Assembly: GCA_024278775.1 (NCBI GenBank)
Contig: JAJRSP010000229.1
Coordinates: 1-26,106 of the forward strand
DNA from: Planctomycetota bacterium
Lineage (GTDB): Bacteria; Planctomycetota; Phycisphaerae; UBA1845
DNA length: 26,106 nt
Reading direction: 5' to 3'
The notes under the pieces were generated by a model. That model ran no database searches, had not been told where the DNA came from, and saw only the letters and a program-made list of their open reading frames with translations. Shown one piece after another: positions 16,262 through 24,082 of this stretch (within the stretch, counting starts at the first letter, position 1; each line of letters opens with the position of its first letter). A program made the translations under genes and the position numbers.

Positions 16262-16274
16262 CGCGCCTTGGCAC

Positions 16275-17354
16275 ATGAACAAGAATACTGAACAACAAGA
16301 CGTGCGCGAATCGCGGACCGACGACCGCGTCGCAATGCTGTCGCTGACCGATACAACGCTCGTCGAGCGGCTCGAACAGATGGGCCAACCGAAGTATCGC
16401 GCAGCCCAGATCCTCCGATGGCTGTATGAACGCGGCGCGGACTCGTTCGATGCGATGACCGACCTTTCCAAAGACCTGCGCGAGAAGCTGAAACGGGCGT
16501 TCGTTCTCCACGAATCCGCCATCCTGCGCGATCAGCAATCGACGGACGGCACGCGAAAGCTCCTGCTGCGCTGGCCCGACAACGCCACCACCGAGTGCGT
16601 GCTGATTCCCGACGGCGAACGGCGAACCGCCTGCATCTCCACCCAGGTCGGATGCCCGGTCAAATGCGTATTCTGTGCGAGCGGTATCGGCGGACTCGAA
16701 CGGCAGCTCACCACAAGCCAAATCGTCGAGCAAGCCATGCGCGTGCGGGCGCTGTGCGGTGAACACCGCCTCAGCAACATCGTCTTCATGGGTCTGGGCG
16801 AGCCGCTGCACAACTACGACGCCGTCATCGCAGCCGCACGCACCATCAACGCAAACTGGGGTTTGAACATCGGCGCCCGCAGGATCACCATCAGCACCGT
16901 CGGCCTGCCAAAACAGATCGAACGGTTGGCCGGCGAATCGTTGCAGATCACGCTCGCCCTTTCCCTGCACGCCCCCAACGACGAGTTGCGACGCGAGATC
17001 ATCCCCTGGGCGGAGGGCGTCACCATCGACCGGCTGGTCGAAGCAGCCAACGTCTACTTCAAACGCACCGGGCGAGAAATCACCCTCGAATACATCCTGC
17101 TCGGACGCCTGAACGATCAGCCGAAACACGCACGCGAGTTGGCCGGCGTCGCCAAACGCATGCGCGCCAACATCAATCTCATACGCTACAACCCCGTCGA
17201 AGGCCTGCCCTACGACCAACCGCGATCCGACGACGTGCAACGGTTTCAGCAAATCCTGCGCGATCAAAGCCTCAACACACACGTACGCCGAAGTCGCGGC
17301 TTGGACATCGACGGTGCATGCGGCCAACTGCGCAGACAACATGAAAACGGATGA
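16275..17354 (+). CDS. rlmN: dual-specificity 23S rRNA/tRNA methyltransferase RlmN (radical SAM)
   Basis: 359 residues from the ATG at 16275. RlmN methylates C2 of A2503 in 23S rRNA and A37 in some tRNAs through a radical SAM, ping-pong mechanism. The Fe-S motif CPVKCVFC supplies C127, C131 and C134. C120 in TACIST and C349 in DIDGACGQL match the two mechanistic cysteines of the E. coli enzyme (C118, C355). Other family blocks include FMGLGEPLHNY, ITISTVGLP, LALSLHAPND and NLIRYNPVEG. The N-terminal accessory domain (residues 22-85) is present. There is no clear ribosome site. The following isomerase gene starts 14 bases before this stop, so the two are cotranscribed. Confidence 0.95.
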   Translation: MNKNTEQQDVRESRTDDRVAMLSLTDTTLVERLEQMGQPKYRAAQILRWLYERGADSFDAMTDLSKDLREKLKRAFVLHESAILRDQQSTDGTRKLLLRWPDNATTECVLIPDGERRTACISTQVGCPVKCVFCASGIGGLERQLTTSQIVEQAMRVRALCGEHRLSNIVFMGLGEPLHNYDAVIAAARTINANWGLNIGARRITISTVGLPKQIERLAGESLQITLALSLHAPNDELRREIIPWAEGVTIDRLVEAANVYFKRTGREITLEYILLGRLNDQPKHARELAGVAKRMRANINLIRYNPVEGLPYDQPRSDDVQRFQQILRDQSLNTHVRRSRGLDIDGACGQLRRQHENG

Positions 17355-18189
17355 CCCGCAAGACAACCCAGCCGATCGCCTCGGCATCTGCACCTGGTCG
17401 ATCGACCGCAACAACCGCATCGCAGCCATACGCCGCACGCGAACCGACTTCAACCTCGATCGCGTTCATCTCGGCATTTTCGATGAACCCGCGCTCGACA
17501 CCGTGGACACCGCCGCCATCCAACGCACCGCCGACGAGCATGGGCTTGTCATCGAAGCCACGTTCATCGGTTTCACCGATCTGGACCGCACGTCGGTCGA
17601 ATCCGTCGGTCGCACCGGCGGCCTCATCCCGGATGAATTCGCCGAGCGGCGCCTCGACACGCTCGCACGCGGCGCGCAACTGACCCAATCGCTCGGCGTC
17701 GAAATGATGGCCGCCCACCTGGGGCGAATCCCTGCCGACCCCAACGATCCGCTCCGTCGAAAACTCCTCACCCGCGTCGCACAGGCAGCCGAAACAGCCG
17801 CCAAGCACGGCGTCACCATCCTGGCTGAGACCGGGCAGGAGTCTGCTTCCACGCTGGCTGCCTTTCTCGACGACCTCGGCAGCCCCGATATCGCGGTCAA
17901 TTTCGACCCCGCCAACTTCGTCCTTCTGGGCACCGACGATCCTCTACAAGCCGCCGAAATACTCGCCCCCCGAACCCGGCTCGTGCATTTGAAGGACGCC
18001 CTCCCCTCCAACCGCCCCGGCCAATCGTTCGGGCGGACCGCCATCCTCGGCACGGGCGTCGTGGATTTCCCCGCGATGATCCAACGATTCGCAACCGCCA
18101 ACTACTCAGGCCCGTGGATCGTCGAACAATCAGGCGAGACCCCCGAAATACAAGCGGCACTTCAATTTTCACGCAAACACTTGTCTTGA
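17341..18189 (+). CDS. sugar phosphate isomerase/epimerase-like TIM-barrel protein
   Basis: 282 residues from the ATG at 17341, overlapping the end of rlmN by 14 bases. It has the pattern of the AP-endonuclease-2 superfamily (xylose isomerase-like TIM barrel): GICTWSID at the first strand, MMAAHLGRIP, TILAETGQES, VNFDPANF, LVHLKDALP and WIVEQSGE. In this family the glutamate in LAETG, the aspartate in NFDPAN, the histidine in VHLKD and the last glutamate in IVEQ bind a divalent metal. The substrate is likely a sugar or inositol derivative, but the sequence does not say which. The coupling to rlmN looks like operon packing, not shared function. An intrinsic terminator follows 24 bases after the stop. 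Confidence 0.82.
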   Translation: MKTDDPQDNPADRLGICTWSIDRNNRIAAIRRTRTDFNLDRVHLGIFDEPALDTVDTAAIQRTADEHGLVIEATFIGFTDLDRTSVESVGRTGGLIPDEFAERRLDTLARGAQLTQSLGVEMMAAHLGRIPADPNDPLRRKLLTRVAQAAETAAKHGVTILAETGQESASTLAAFLDDLGSPDIAVNFDPANFVLLGTDDPLQAAEILAPRTRLVHLKDALPSNRPGQSFGRTAILGTGVVDFPAMIQRFATANYSGPWIVEQSGETPEIQAALQFSRKHLS

Positions 18190-18212
18190 TCCGCAAGAAA
18201 TCACGGTTTTCG

Positions 18213-18242
18213 CGCGATTTTGCACTAAATCGCGATTTTTCT
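18213..18242 (+). terminator. intrinsic terminator after the rlmN-isomerase operon
   Basis: Perfect 8-bp stem CGCGATTT (18213-18220) / AAATCGCG (18227-18234) with loop TGCACT, followed by ATTTTTCTC. The stem is only half GC, but the T-rich tail and the position 24 bases after the stop fit a rho-independent terminator. Confidence 0.7.
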
Positions 18243-18691
18243 CGTTTTCCGTGTCAGAAATCCCGCCGAACCACGACATCCTCCTGACAACGAACGCAAT
18301 GGGCGGCTGGCAAGCATCGAGCGACGCCACCACACGCCGATAATCGCGTCCGTCGTCACAACAATTTGGACCCCTACCGGGCCGGCGGAACCCGGATCGG
18401 CGTTTGCAGAGGAAAGGTTCTCGTTCGCGAGGATTGATCCGGCGATTGGCCGCTTGTGCGGCAATCGTAAAATTTAAGGTGATCGAACACCGCAAGCCAC
18501 CACGCGCCGATTCGGAAACCGCCGGCCATTTTTTGCGCACGCTTCCAGCGCACACACAAGCCACCGCTTTTCTCGGACTTCACGTTGCCGAAACTCACCA
18601 CGCCGTCACAGGCATCCCGCGCTCGACCGCGCAACATCGCCCATAAAAACGCACGCCGCGCGCTGCATCGCTTGATGCCTGCCTGCGCACG

Positions 18692-18804
18692 GGCTTACGG
18701 AGCATCGTAAGCCTGCATCGTGCTGCCTTGACCGGTGGATGCGCGACAACCGCGCTCCGCAGGGAAAGAAGCAAATGTGGACCCATCGGTTTTTTCAATT
18801 TTTT
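18692..18804 (+). other. possible structured RNA element with U-tracts
   Basis: Three potential stems follow each other: GGCTTACG (18692-18699) / CGTAAGCC (18706-18713); CCGGTGG (18732-18738) / CCATCGG (18783-18789, one G-U pair) enclosing GCGCG (18741-18745) / CGCGC (18751-18755). T6 runs follow at 18790-18795 and 18799-18804. This could be a small RNA with its terminator. No known RNA family is recognised and no promoter is assigned. Confidence 0.25.
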
Positions 18805-18910
18805 CTGCGTAAGCTCAAGATCGCGTTTCTCGCGTTCATGTGCTACGCAGCGCTGTGCTGATCGCAGGGTGGCGAGCATGTTGCACCTGTATCGCGTGCC
18901 TCTGCGCCCA

Positions 18911-19020
18911 GCCGCACTGCAGCGAGCCGCACTGCGGCAAGCCGCGGACTTCAGTCCGCGCGGATTCCGACCCGAAAAGATTTTGCCACGCAAGGATTTC
19001 AGTCACGCGCTATTTCGGCG
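18911..19020 (+). repeat. repeat family B, site 3: array of 15/16-base units
   Basis: Two 15-base units (GCCGCACTGCAGCGA at 18911, GCCGCACTGCGGCAA at 18926) are followed by five 16-base units starting at 18941, 18957, 18973, 18989 and 19005. The first 24 bases from 18941 are identical to site 1 (12445-12468), including the hairpin CGCGGACT / AGTCCGCG. The unit at 18989, CGCAAGGATTTCAGTC, still resembles the consensus; 18973 and 19005 are degenerate. The last unit includes the stop codon of the - strand lipoprotein gene. Confidence 0.7.
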
Positions 19021-20635
19021 CACCGATACCCAAAAGCGTCGCGGAACCGTCACGGTCATCATCCCCGCCGCCGGCGCTCAACTGTTCACGACGAAAACTG
19101 AGAATCGTGATATCCTCAGCCGGCGCATCGAACAGGCTCGTTCCATCTTCCACCACCTCAAGCGTGTCGGTCTCCGCGTTGAACATCGCTTCAACCAGGT
19201 CAAACCCCTCAACAACCCTGCCGAACGCCGTAAAGCCGTTCTCGTCCAGGAACGAATTGTCCTTCATGTTGACGAATATCTGCGACGTACCGCTGTTCAG
19301 ATCGCTGCCGAGCAGTGCAAGCCCGAGCGTGCCCTCCGTATTGCCGATGGTCGTCTCGTTTTCACTCACCACCGGATCGCGAAGCCCTTCGATACGCGCG
19401 ATCTCATCGCCGCTACGTCGAAATCCGCCGAACTGTGCCACGAACGGCTCATCATCTGTATCGAGCGCCAAGCGATGCCAAAACGTATTGAAATAGAACG
19501 TGCTGTCGATGTAATTGACAAGGTTGGCCACCGTCTTCGGCGCAGCCCGCGCGTCAAACTCAAACACGATCGAACCGCTCACGCCTTCATTCTCTGACGT
19601 GACGCGCATGACGAATCTCGGGAGCAGATCCGGCAGAACGACAAGCTCAATCTCATCCGACGCTTCCTGAGCAGTCCCGTTCACCATACCGGAGGCTGTC
19701 ACACCCAAAGTAATCGTCAGCAGCGAACTGCCCGTCACGCCAGCCGTTTGCGCATTCTCGTTGTCCAGCACAACACCGCTGCCCTTAACAACCACCCATT
19801 CGTAATCCAGAGAGGCTGGATCAACATTCGGATTCGTGATGTTGGCCGTCAGCGTCTCGCGATCCCCCACAAGCAGAAGGTCGGGGGCTTCGATGTTCAC
19901 CAGGAAAGCGTTACCCAGCTCGAAGATGATCCGCACCGTCGCACGGGCCTGCTGGATCATTTCGTTGTTGTTCACCAGAATTTGCAGGACAACCTCGCCC
20001 GGCTCCGCAGCCGTCACCACAACAACACGCTCGTCCGCACCGTCGAGTTCCACCTCCGGACCGCTCATCTGCGTCCACGTAAAGCTGAAATCACCGGTCA
20101 TGTTGGCGTTGGCGGTCAGCGTCAAAGGCTCAGCCGTGCTGGCCATCAACGCCTCGTCCTCGTCCTCCGGTGCCTCCTCGATCGTCACGCGCAACGGCGT
20201 CGGGCCGACATCGATGGCCACAAAATCGCTGGCTGTCCGACCGGCGGAATCCGTCACCCGAATGCGATACACATACATGCCGATTTCAAAAGGAGCCGTG
20301 TCGATCGCCGGTTCCGTATTGTCCGCCAGATTCGGAATCGCACCGTCCAGCAATTCTTCGGGGTCATCCGGCACGACTTCCACATTCCACCGATATATAT
20401 AGGGCGGCGTCCCCCCGCTGGCTTCAGCCTCCAGCGTCAGCGTCTCCTCTTCCGTGGCGAACTGATCCGCCCCCGCGTCCACAACAAGCCGGTTCGCATC
20501 CACCGGCGGATTGAACGGATTCGCCGCCGGCGATGGATCGAACGGGCTGAAAGTCTCCTCGCATCCAACGATGAAGCCCACAGACCCAAAAACCAAAACC
20601 GCCAAACCCAACCGCGTGAACTGCGTGCGATTCAT
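19010..20635 (-). CDS. lipoprotein with Ig/PKD-like domains and a C-terminal cyclophilin-type PPIase domain
   Basis: 541 residues from the ATG at 20635. The signal is MNRTQFTRLG, a hydrophobic core, then lipobox IVGC with C25 as the lipidated residue. Residues about 45-340 are beta-rich repeats of PKD/Ig type, for example VDAGADQFATEEETLTLEA, SGGTPPYIYRW and YVYRIRVTDSAGRTASDF. Residues about 353-515 are a cyclophilin-type peptidyl-prolyl isomerase domain: GSIVFEFDARAAPKTVANLV, FWHRL (R388 in the place of the catalytic Arg), AQFGGF (Q401), GTLGLALLGSD, SGTSQIFVN and FGRVVEGFDLVE. It probably acts outside the cytoplasmic membrane, folding or binding exported proteins. The active-site loop is longer than usual and the FHR motif reads WHR, so catalysis is not certain. 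Confidence 0.82.
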   Translation of the reverse strand: MNRTQFTRLGLAVLVFGSVGFIVGCEETFSPFDPSPAANPFNPPVDANRLVVDAGADQFATEEETLTLEAEASGGTPPYIYRWNVEVVPDDPEELLDGAIPNLADNTEPAIDTAPFEIGMYVYRIRVTDSAGRTASDFVAIDVGPTPLRVTIEEAPEDEDEALMASTAEPLTLTANANMTGDFSFTWTQMSGPEVELDGADERVVVVTAAEPGEVVLQILVNNNEMIQQARATVRIIFELGNAFLVNIEAPDLLLVGDRETLTANITNPNVDPASLDYEWVVVKGSGVVLDNENAQTAGVTGSSLLTITLGVTASGMVNGTAQEASDEIELVVLPDLLPRFVMRVTSENEGVSGSIVFEFDARAAPKTVANLVNYIDSTFYFNTFWHRLALDTDDEPFVAQFGGFRRSGDEIARIEGLRDPVVSENETTIGNTEGTLGLALLGSDLNSGTSQIFVNMKDNSFLDENGFTAFGRVVEGFDLVEAMFNAETDTLEVVEDGTSLFDAPAEDITILSFRREQLSAGGGDDDRDGSATLLGIGAPK

Positions 20636-20942
20636 GCTGAATATCCCAAATCCTGTTTGAAAACCGAAGCCAATCGCCCAAAACACAGAGCGCGGGTTCC
20701 GCTCGCTCTTTCAGAGCCGCGACCGTGAGGGAGCGGTTGACCACGACAAACGCACATTACGCCCAGTCACACTCCCGCCGTCGCAATCCGGATTACGCAT
20801 CGTCTCAAGCGTAACCCGGCCCCAACGCCTCCAAAGCATTCTAGCACGCCCCAACCGCCCGACAATCACTCCCCACTGGCCTACACGCCCACGACCGCTA
20901 AAATCGACACGCTCGTATCGCCCGACGCAGGAATGGAGTCCC
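20636..20942. other. divergent intergenic region between the cyclophilin lipoprotein and purB
   Basis: Contains repeat A copy 2 (20705-20736) and a -10-like TAAAAT (20899-20904), 38 bases before the purB start, without a good -35. Nothing else is recognised. Confidence 0.45.
20705..20736 (+). repeat. dispersed intergenic repeat A, copy 2
   Basis: 32 bases identical to copy 3 at 25225-25256; the 27-base core starts at 20710. It begins with a small hairpin GCTCT-TTC-AGAGC and its later part pairs CCGC with GCGG. It lies 69 bases upstream of the cyclophilin lipoprotein start. Confidence 0.85.
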
Positions 20943-22373
20943 ATGAACCCGCACGAATTTTACACATCGCCGCTCGTCGCCCGAAACGCTTCGCCACACA
21001 TGAGCAGGCTCTTCGGAGCCGAGCACCGCATCCGCACCTGGCGACGGCTGTGGATCGCGCTCGCCTCAGCCCAGCGCAAAGCAGGACTAAAAATCTCAGC
21101 CGCACAAATCCGCGCGCTCGAACGGGCCATTGATGATATCGACTTCAAAGCCGCAGCACGCTACGAGAAAAAGCTCCGCCACGACGTGATGGCCCATCTG
21201 CACGCATTCGCCGACAAAGCCGAAATCGCCCGCCCCATCCTCCACCTCGGCGCCACCAGCGCGTTCATCGTCGACAACGCCGACCTCATCATCATGCGAT
21301 CCGCGTTGGAAGCGGTTCGGGACTGGCTCATCAACGCCATCGACGCCCTCGCCACCTTCGCCAAAAAGCACCGATCGCTGCCCACACTCGGCTTCACCCA
21401 CTATCAGCCGGCCCAACTGACCACGGTAGGCAAGCGGGCGGCCCTTTGGTGCTACGATTTCGTCCGCGACCTCGAAGAAATCGAAACCCGCCTCGAACGA
21501 CTGCGCTTCCGCGGCGTCAAGGGAACCACCGGCACGCAAGCCAGCTTCCTCGCCCTGTTCGACGGCGATGCGAAAAAAGTCGACGCCGTCGAACGCGCCG
21601 TCGCCTCCGCCTTCGGTTTCAGCACCTGCGAACCGGTCACGGGCCAAACCTACTCGCGCAAGGTCGATGCCCAGGTCGCAGCCGCACTGGCTGGCATCGC
21701 CGCTAGCACACACAAATTCGCCAACGACATCCGGCTGCTGGCCAACCTGAAAGAGGTCGAAGAACCGTTTGAAACAGCACAGGTCGGCTCCAGCGCGATG
21801 GCCTACAAACGCAACCCCATGCGCGCCGAGCGTGCCACCGGCCTGGCCCGATTCGTCATGTCCATCGCATCCTCACCGCTGCATACTGCCGCGGAGCAGT
21901 GGTTCGAACGCACGCTCGACGACTCCGCCAACAAACGACTCGCCATCCCCGAAGCCTTCCTCGCCACCGACGGAACGCTCCGACTCGTCGTCAACATCGC
22001 ACGCGGACTCGTCGTCTACCCCAAGACAATCGCCGCCCGCGTTGAGGCGGAACTACCATTCATGGCCAGCGAAAACATCCTGATGGCCGGCGTGCAGGCG
22101 GGTGGTGATCGGCAAGCGTTACACGAGCGCATCCGCGAACACGCCCAAAAAGCGGCCGCAGTGGTCAAACTCGAAGGAAAACCCAACGACCTGATCGAGC
22201 GATTGGCCGACGACGAAGCCTTCGCCAACGTAAACCTGCGCCACGCGCTAAACCCGAGAGACTACACAGGCCTGGCCCCGGAGCAGGTCGATACGTTCCT
22301 GCGCGAATTCATCACCCCGATAAGACGCAAGCACCGAAGGGTAATTGGAATGGAAGCGGACTTGAATGTTTAA
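20943..22373 (+). CDS. purB: adenylosuccinate lyase
   Basis: 476 residues. PurB removes fumarate from SAICAR and from adenylosuccinate, acting twice in purine synthesis; it is a cytoplasmic tetramer. The superfamily signature is GSSAMAYKRNP (residues 282-292), with the catalytic serine at 283 or 284. The His of FTHYQPAQ (H153) is in the position of the general acid. LGATSAFIVDNADL (102-115) forms part of the substrate site. The length and the C-terminal helical domain fit the longer, eukaryote-like PurB type found in some bacteria. The start follows a GGAG site (about 20935-20938). pyrE follows after 225 bases that show no gene. Confidence 0.95.
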   Translation: MNPHEFYTSPLVARNASPHMSRLFGAEHRIRTWRRLWIALASAQRKAGLKISAAQIRALERAIDDIDFKAAARYEKKLRHDVMAHLHAFADKAEIARPILHLGATSAFIVDNADLIIMRSALEAVRDWLINAIDALATFAKKHRSLPTLGFTHYQPAQLTTVGKRAALWCYDFVRDLEEIETRLERLRFRGVKGTTGTQASFLALFDGDAKKVDAVERAVASAFGFSTCEPVTGQTYSRKVDAQVAAALAGIAASTHKFANDIRLLANLKEVEEPFETAQVGSSAMAYKRNPMRAERATGLARFVMSIASSPLHTAAEQWFERTLDDSANKRLAIPEAFLATDGTLRLVVNIARGLVVYPKTIAARVEAELPFMASENILMAGVQAGGDRQALHERIREHAQKAAAVVKLEGKPNDLIERLADDEAFANVNLRHALNPRDYTGLAPEQVDTFLREFITPIRRKHRRVIGMEADLNV

Positions 22374-22598
22374 GAAAATGCTCCAGGGACTCCACCGTCA
22401 ATCAGAACCGCGACAGTTATGGAGCGGCCAAGCCAGCCACGTGTTGCACGCATCTTCGCCCGCATCAGCCGTCCCAGTACAAGATTTCCGGCCCAACCAA
22501 CATTGCCAGACCACTCCCTCGAAGTCGCGGCGCGGCTCGGAAACTCACCGTCGAAGCCACCCTCCGAAACACCCACAATGCCAAGAACGGAGCCAACA

Positions 22599-23123
22599 AT
22601 GAGCCACCACAAACTCGCCCACGCCATCAAACAGGCAGCCTACCTCGAAGGCGACTTCACCCTGCGCAGCGGGCGAAAAAGCAACTACTACCTCGACAAA
22701 TACCGCTTCGAAACCAAGCCGGACATCCTGCGCGCATTGGGCGAGATGTTCACCAAACACACCGCCGACACCACCACACTCATCGCCGGTGCCGAACTCG
22801 GCGGCGTCGCATTGGCAGCGGCCACATCCCTGACCGCCAACCTGCCCTTCGTCATCGTCCGCAACGCCAAAAAAAGCTACGGCACGAGCAACCTCTTTGA
22901 AGGCGAAATCGCACCCGGCGATTCCGTACTCCTCGTCGAGGACATCGCCACCACCGGCGGACAGGTGCTCGAAGCCGCCAAAGCGATCACCGAACACGGT
23001 GCCAAAGTCGAACGCATCGTAGCCGTCATCGATCGCCTCGAAGGCGCTCGCGAAAACATCGAGTCCGCCGGGTTCACCTTCGCGTCACTTTTCACCATCC
23101 ACGACCTCGGCGTTAAAGCATGA
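22599..23123 (+). CDS. pyrE: orotate phosphoribosyltransferase
   Basis: 174 residues from the ATG at 22599, which has GGAG 6 bases upstream; the frame is open far upstream but that part does not look like protein. PyrE attaches PRPP to orotate to form OMP in pyrimidine synthesis. The PRPP motif is VLLVEDIATTGG (residues 110-121). Other family parts are FTLRSGRKSNYYLD (20-33), where RSG and the tyrosine-rich segment bind orotate, and AGAELGGVALA (63-73). The stop TGA overlaps the start of the formyltransferase gene, so the two are coupled. Confidence 0.94.
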   Translation: MSHHKLAHAIKQAAYLEGDFTLRSGRKSNYYLDKYRFETKPDILRALGEMFTKHTADTTTLIAGAELGGVALAAATSLTANLPFVIVRNAKKSYGTSNLFEGEIAPGDSVLLVEDIATTGGQVLEAAKAITEHGAKVERIVAVIDRLEGARENIESAGFTFASLFTIHDLGVKA

Positions 23124-24076
23124 TGTCGAGCGGTCGCCCAGCCAGCATCGCCCTGATCGGCAGCGTCAGCTCCAGTTGGCACGCGCTCGACGCTTTGATC
23201 CGCAACCGCGCCAACGTAACCTGCGTCCTCGGCGTCGACGATTCCGAAGCAAACCGCATCAGCGATTTCCGCTCGCTGCGAACGCTCGCCACCAACGCGA
23301 GCATCCCCTTTCAATCGTTCGTAAAAGTATCCGACAGCCCCGTCGAGCCGTTCCTGCGCTCCCACACACCCGACATGCTCTGGGTCATAGGCCTGTCGCA
23401 ACTCGTCCCCGACCGGCTCATCAGCATCGCACCGATGGGCGGCGTCGGCTTCCACCCGACCATGCTCCCCGAAGGCAGAGGCCGAGCGCCCGTCGCCTGG
23501 ACCATCCTGAAAAACGCCCGAGCAGCCGCCAACCTCTTCTTCCTCACCGACCAACCCGACGCCGGCGACATCATCGTCCAACGCGAAGTCCCCGTCCTGC
23601 CCGACGACTACTCCGAAGATTTGATCCAACGCACCAACGAAGTCCTCGCCGCCGCCATTCAAGAGTTGGCCCCACAGCTAAACGCAGGCGTCGTCCCCCG
23701 AACGCCGCAGGATCACTCAAAAGCCACCTTCTACCCCAAACGAACGCCCGCCGACGGCGTGATCGACTGGTCCCGACCCGCCGGCGAAATCTACCGCCTC
23801 ATCCGCGCCGCAGGCAGACCCTACCCCGGTGCGTTCTCTCACTCAGGCGGGAAAAAACTGACCATCTGGCGGGCCCGACCGGATTCCACCCACCCAATCG
23901 TGAATTCGATTCCGGGAACCGTACTGGAAATCGACGATAACAAAAACGTGCTCATCGCCGCAGGCGACGACGCCGTCCGGCTGACCGAATTCGAAATCGA
24001 AGGCTGTACCGATCCGCTCGACGCATTGAAAATCGGCGAGACGCTCGAATCGCCCGCAAAGGAACCCAACGGATAA
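23120..24076 (+). CDS. ArnA-like formyltransferase (Fmt superfamily), probably acting on a sugar amine
   Basis: 318 residues. Two ATGs overlap the pyrE stop (23120 and 23123). The catalytic domain has the N10-formyl-THF transferase pattern: FHPTMLPEGRGRAPVAW (residues 111-127) with H112, and D147 in PDAGDII. The normal Asn two residues before the His is Gly110 here. The GRGRAP motif is closer to ArnA and sugar formyltransferases than to Met-tRNA formyltransferase, which has RWRGAAP. The C-terminal part VIDWSRPAGEIYRLIRAA followed by PYPGAFS is the small OB-like domain also seen in ArnA. A PIG-L deacetylase follows after 6 bases: the two could deacetylate an N-acetyl sugar and then N-formylate it. 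A true fmt usually adjoins def, which is absent here. Confidence 0.8.
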   Translation: MMSSGRPASIALIGSVSSSWHALDALIRNRANVTCVLGVDDSEANRISDFRSLRTLATNASIPFQSFVKVSDSPVEPFLRSHTPDMLWVIGLSQLVPDRLISIAPMGGVGFHPTMLPEGRGRAPVAWTILKNARAAANLFFLTDQPDAGDIIVQREVPVLPDDYSEDLIQRTNEVLAAAIQELAPQLNAGVVPRTPQDHSKATFYPKRTPADGVIDWSRPAGEIYRLIRAAGRPYPGAFSHSGGKKLTIWRARPDSTHPIVNSIPGTVLEIDDNKNVLIAAGDDAVRLTEFEIEGCTDPLDALKIGETLESPAKEPNG

Positions 24077-24082
24077 TCGCTC

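Larger units (their letters stand above)
15910..16274. other. divergent intergenic region between the VWA lipoprotein and rlmN
   Basis: No gene seen. It holds the VWA ribosome site (15918-15922), a candidate promoter for that gene (16012-16039) and, at the other end, a -10-like box for rlmN (16256-16261). The rest shows no further structure. Confidence 0.5.
18190..19009. other. 820-base stretch without a convincing gene
   Basis: Both strands contain short open frames, but none has a plausible start, composition or family. The stretch holds a terminator (18213-18242), a hairpin and a possible structured, U-tailed element (18692-18804), and a repeat array beginning at 18911. It is probably a decayed or repeat-filled intergenic region. 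Confidence 0.55.

Noticed and set aside
16104..17453. A 449-codon open frame antisense to rlmN
   Set aside because: rlmN is certain from its cysteines; the antisense frame has no recognisable domain.
18911..19020. CRISPR array
   Set aside because: Units are 15-16 bases, adjacent without unique spacers, and no cas genes are present.
18728..19597. A 289-codon + frame across the gene-free stretch and the cyclophilin gene
   Set aside because: Its second half is antisense to the cyclophilin domain, and its first half is repeat and U-rich DNA.
23120..24076. Calling the formyltransferase gene fmt (Met-tRNA formyltransferase)
   Set aside because: The GRGRAP motif and the PIG-L neighbour fit a sugar formyltransferase better, and no def gene is adjacent.
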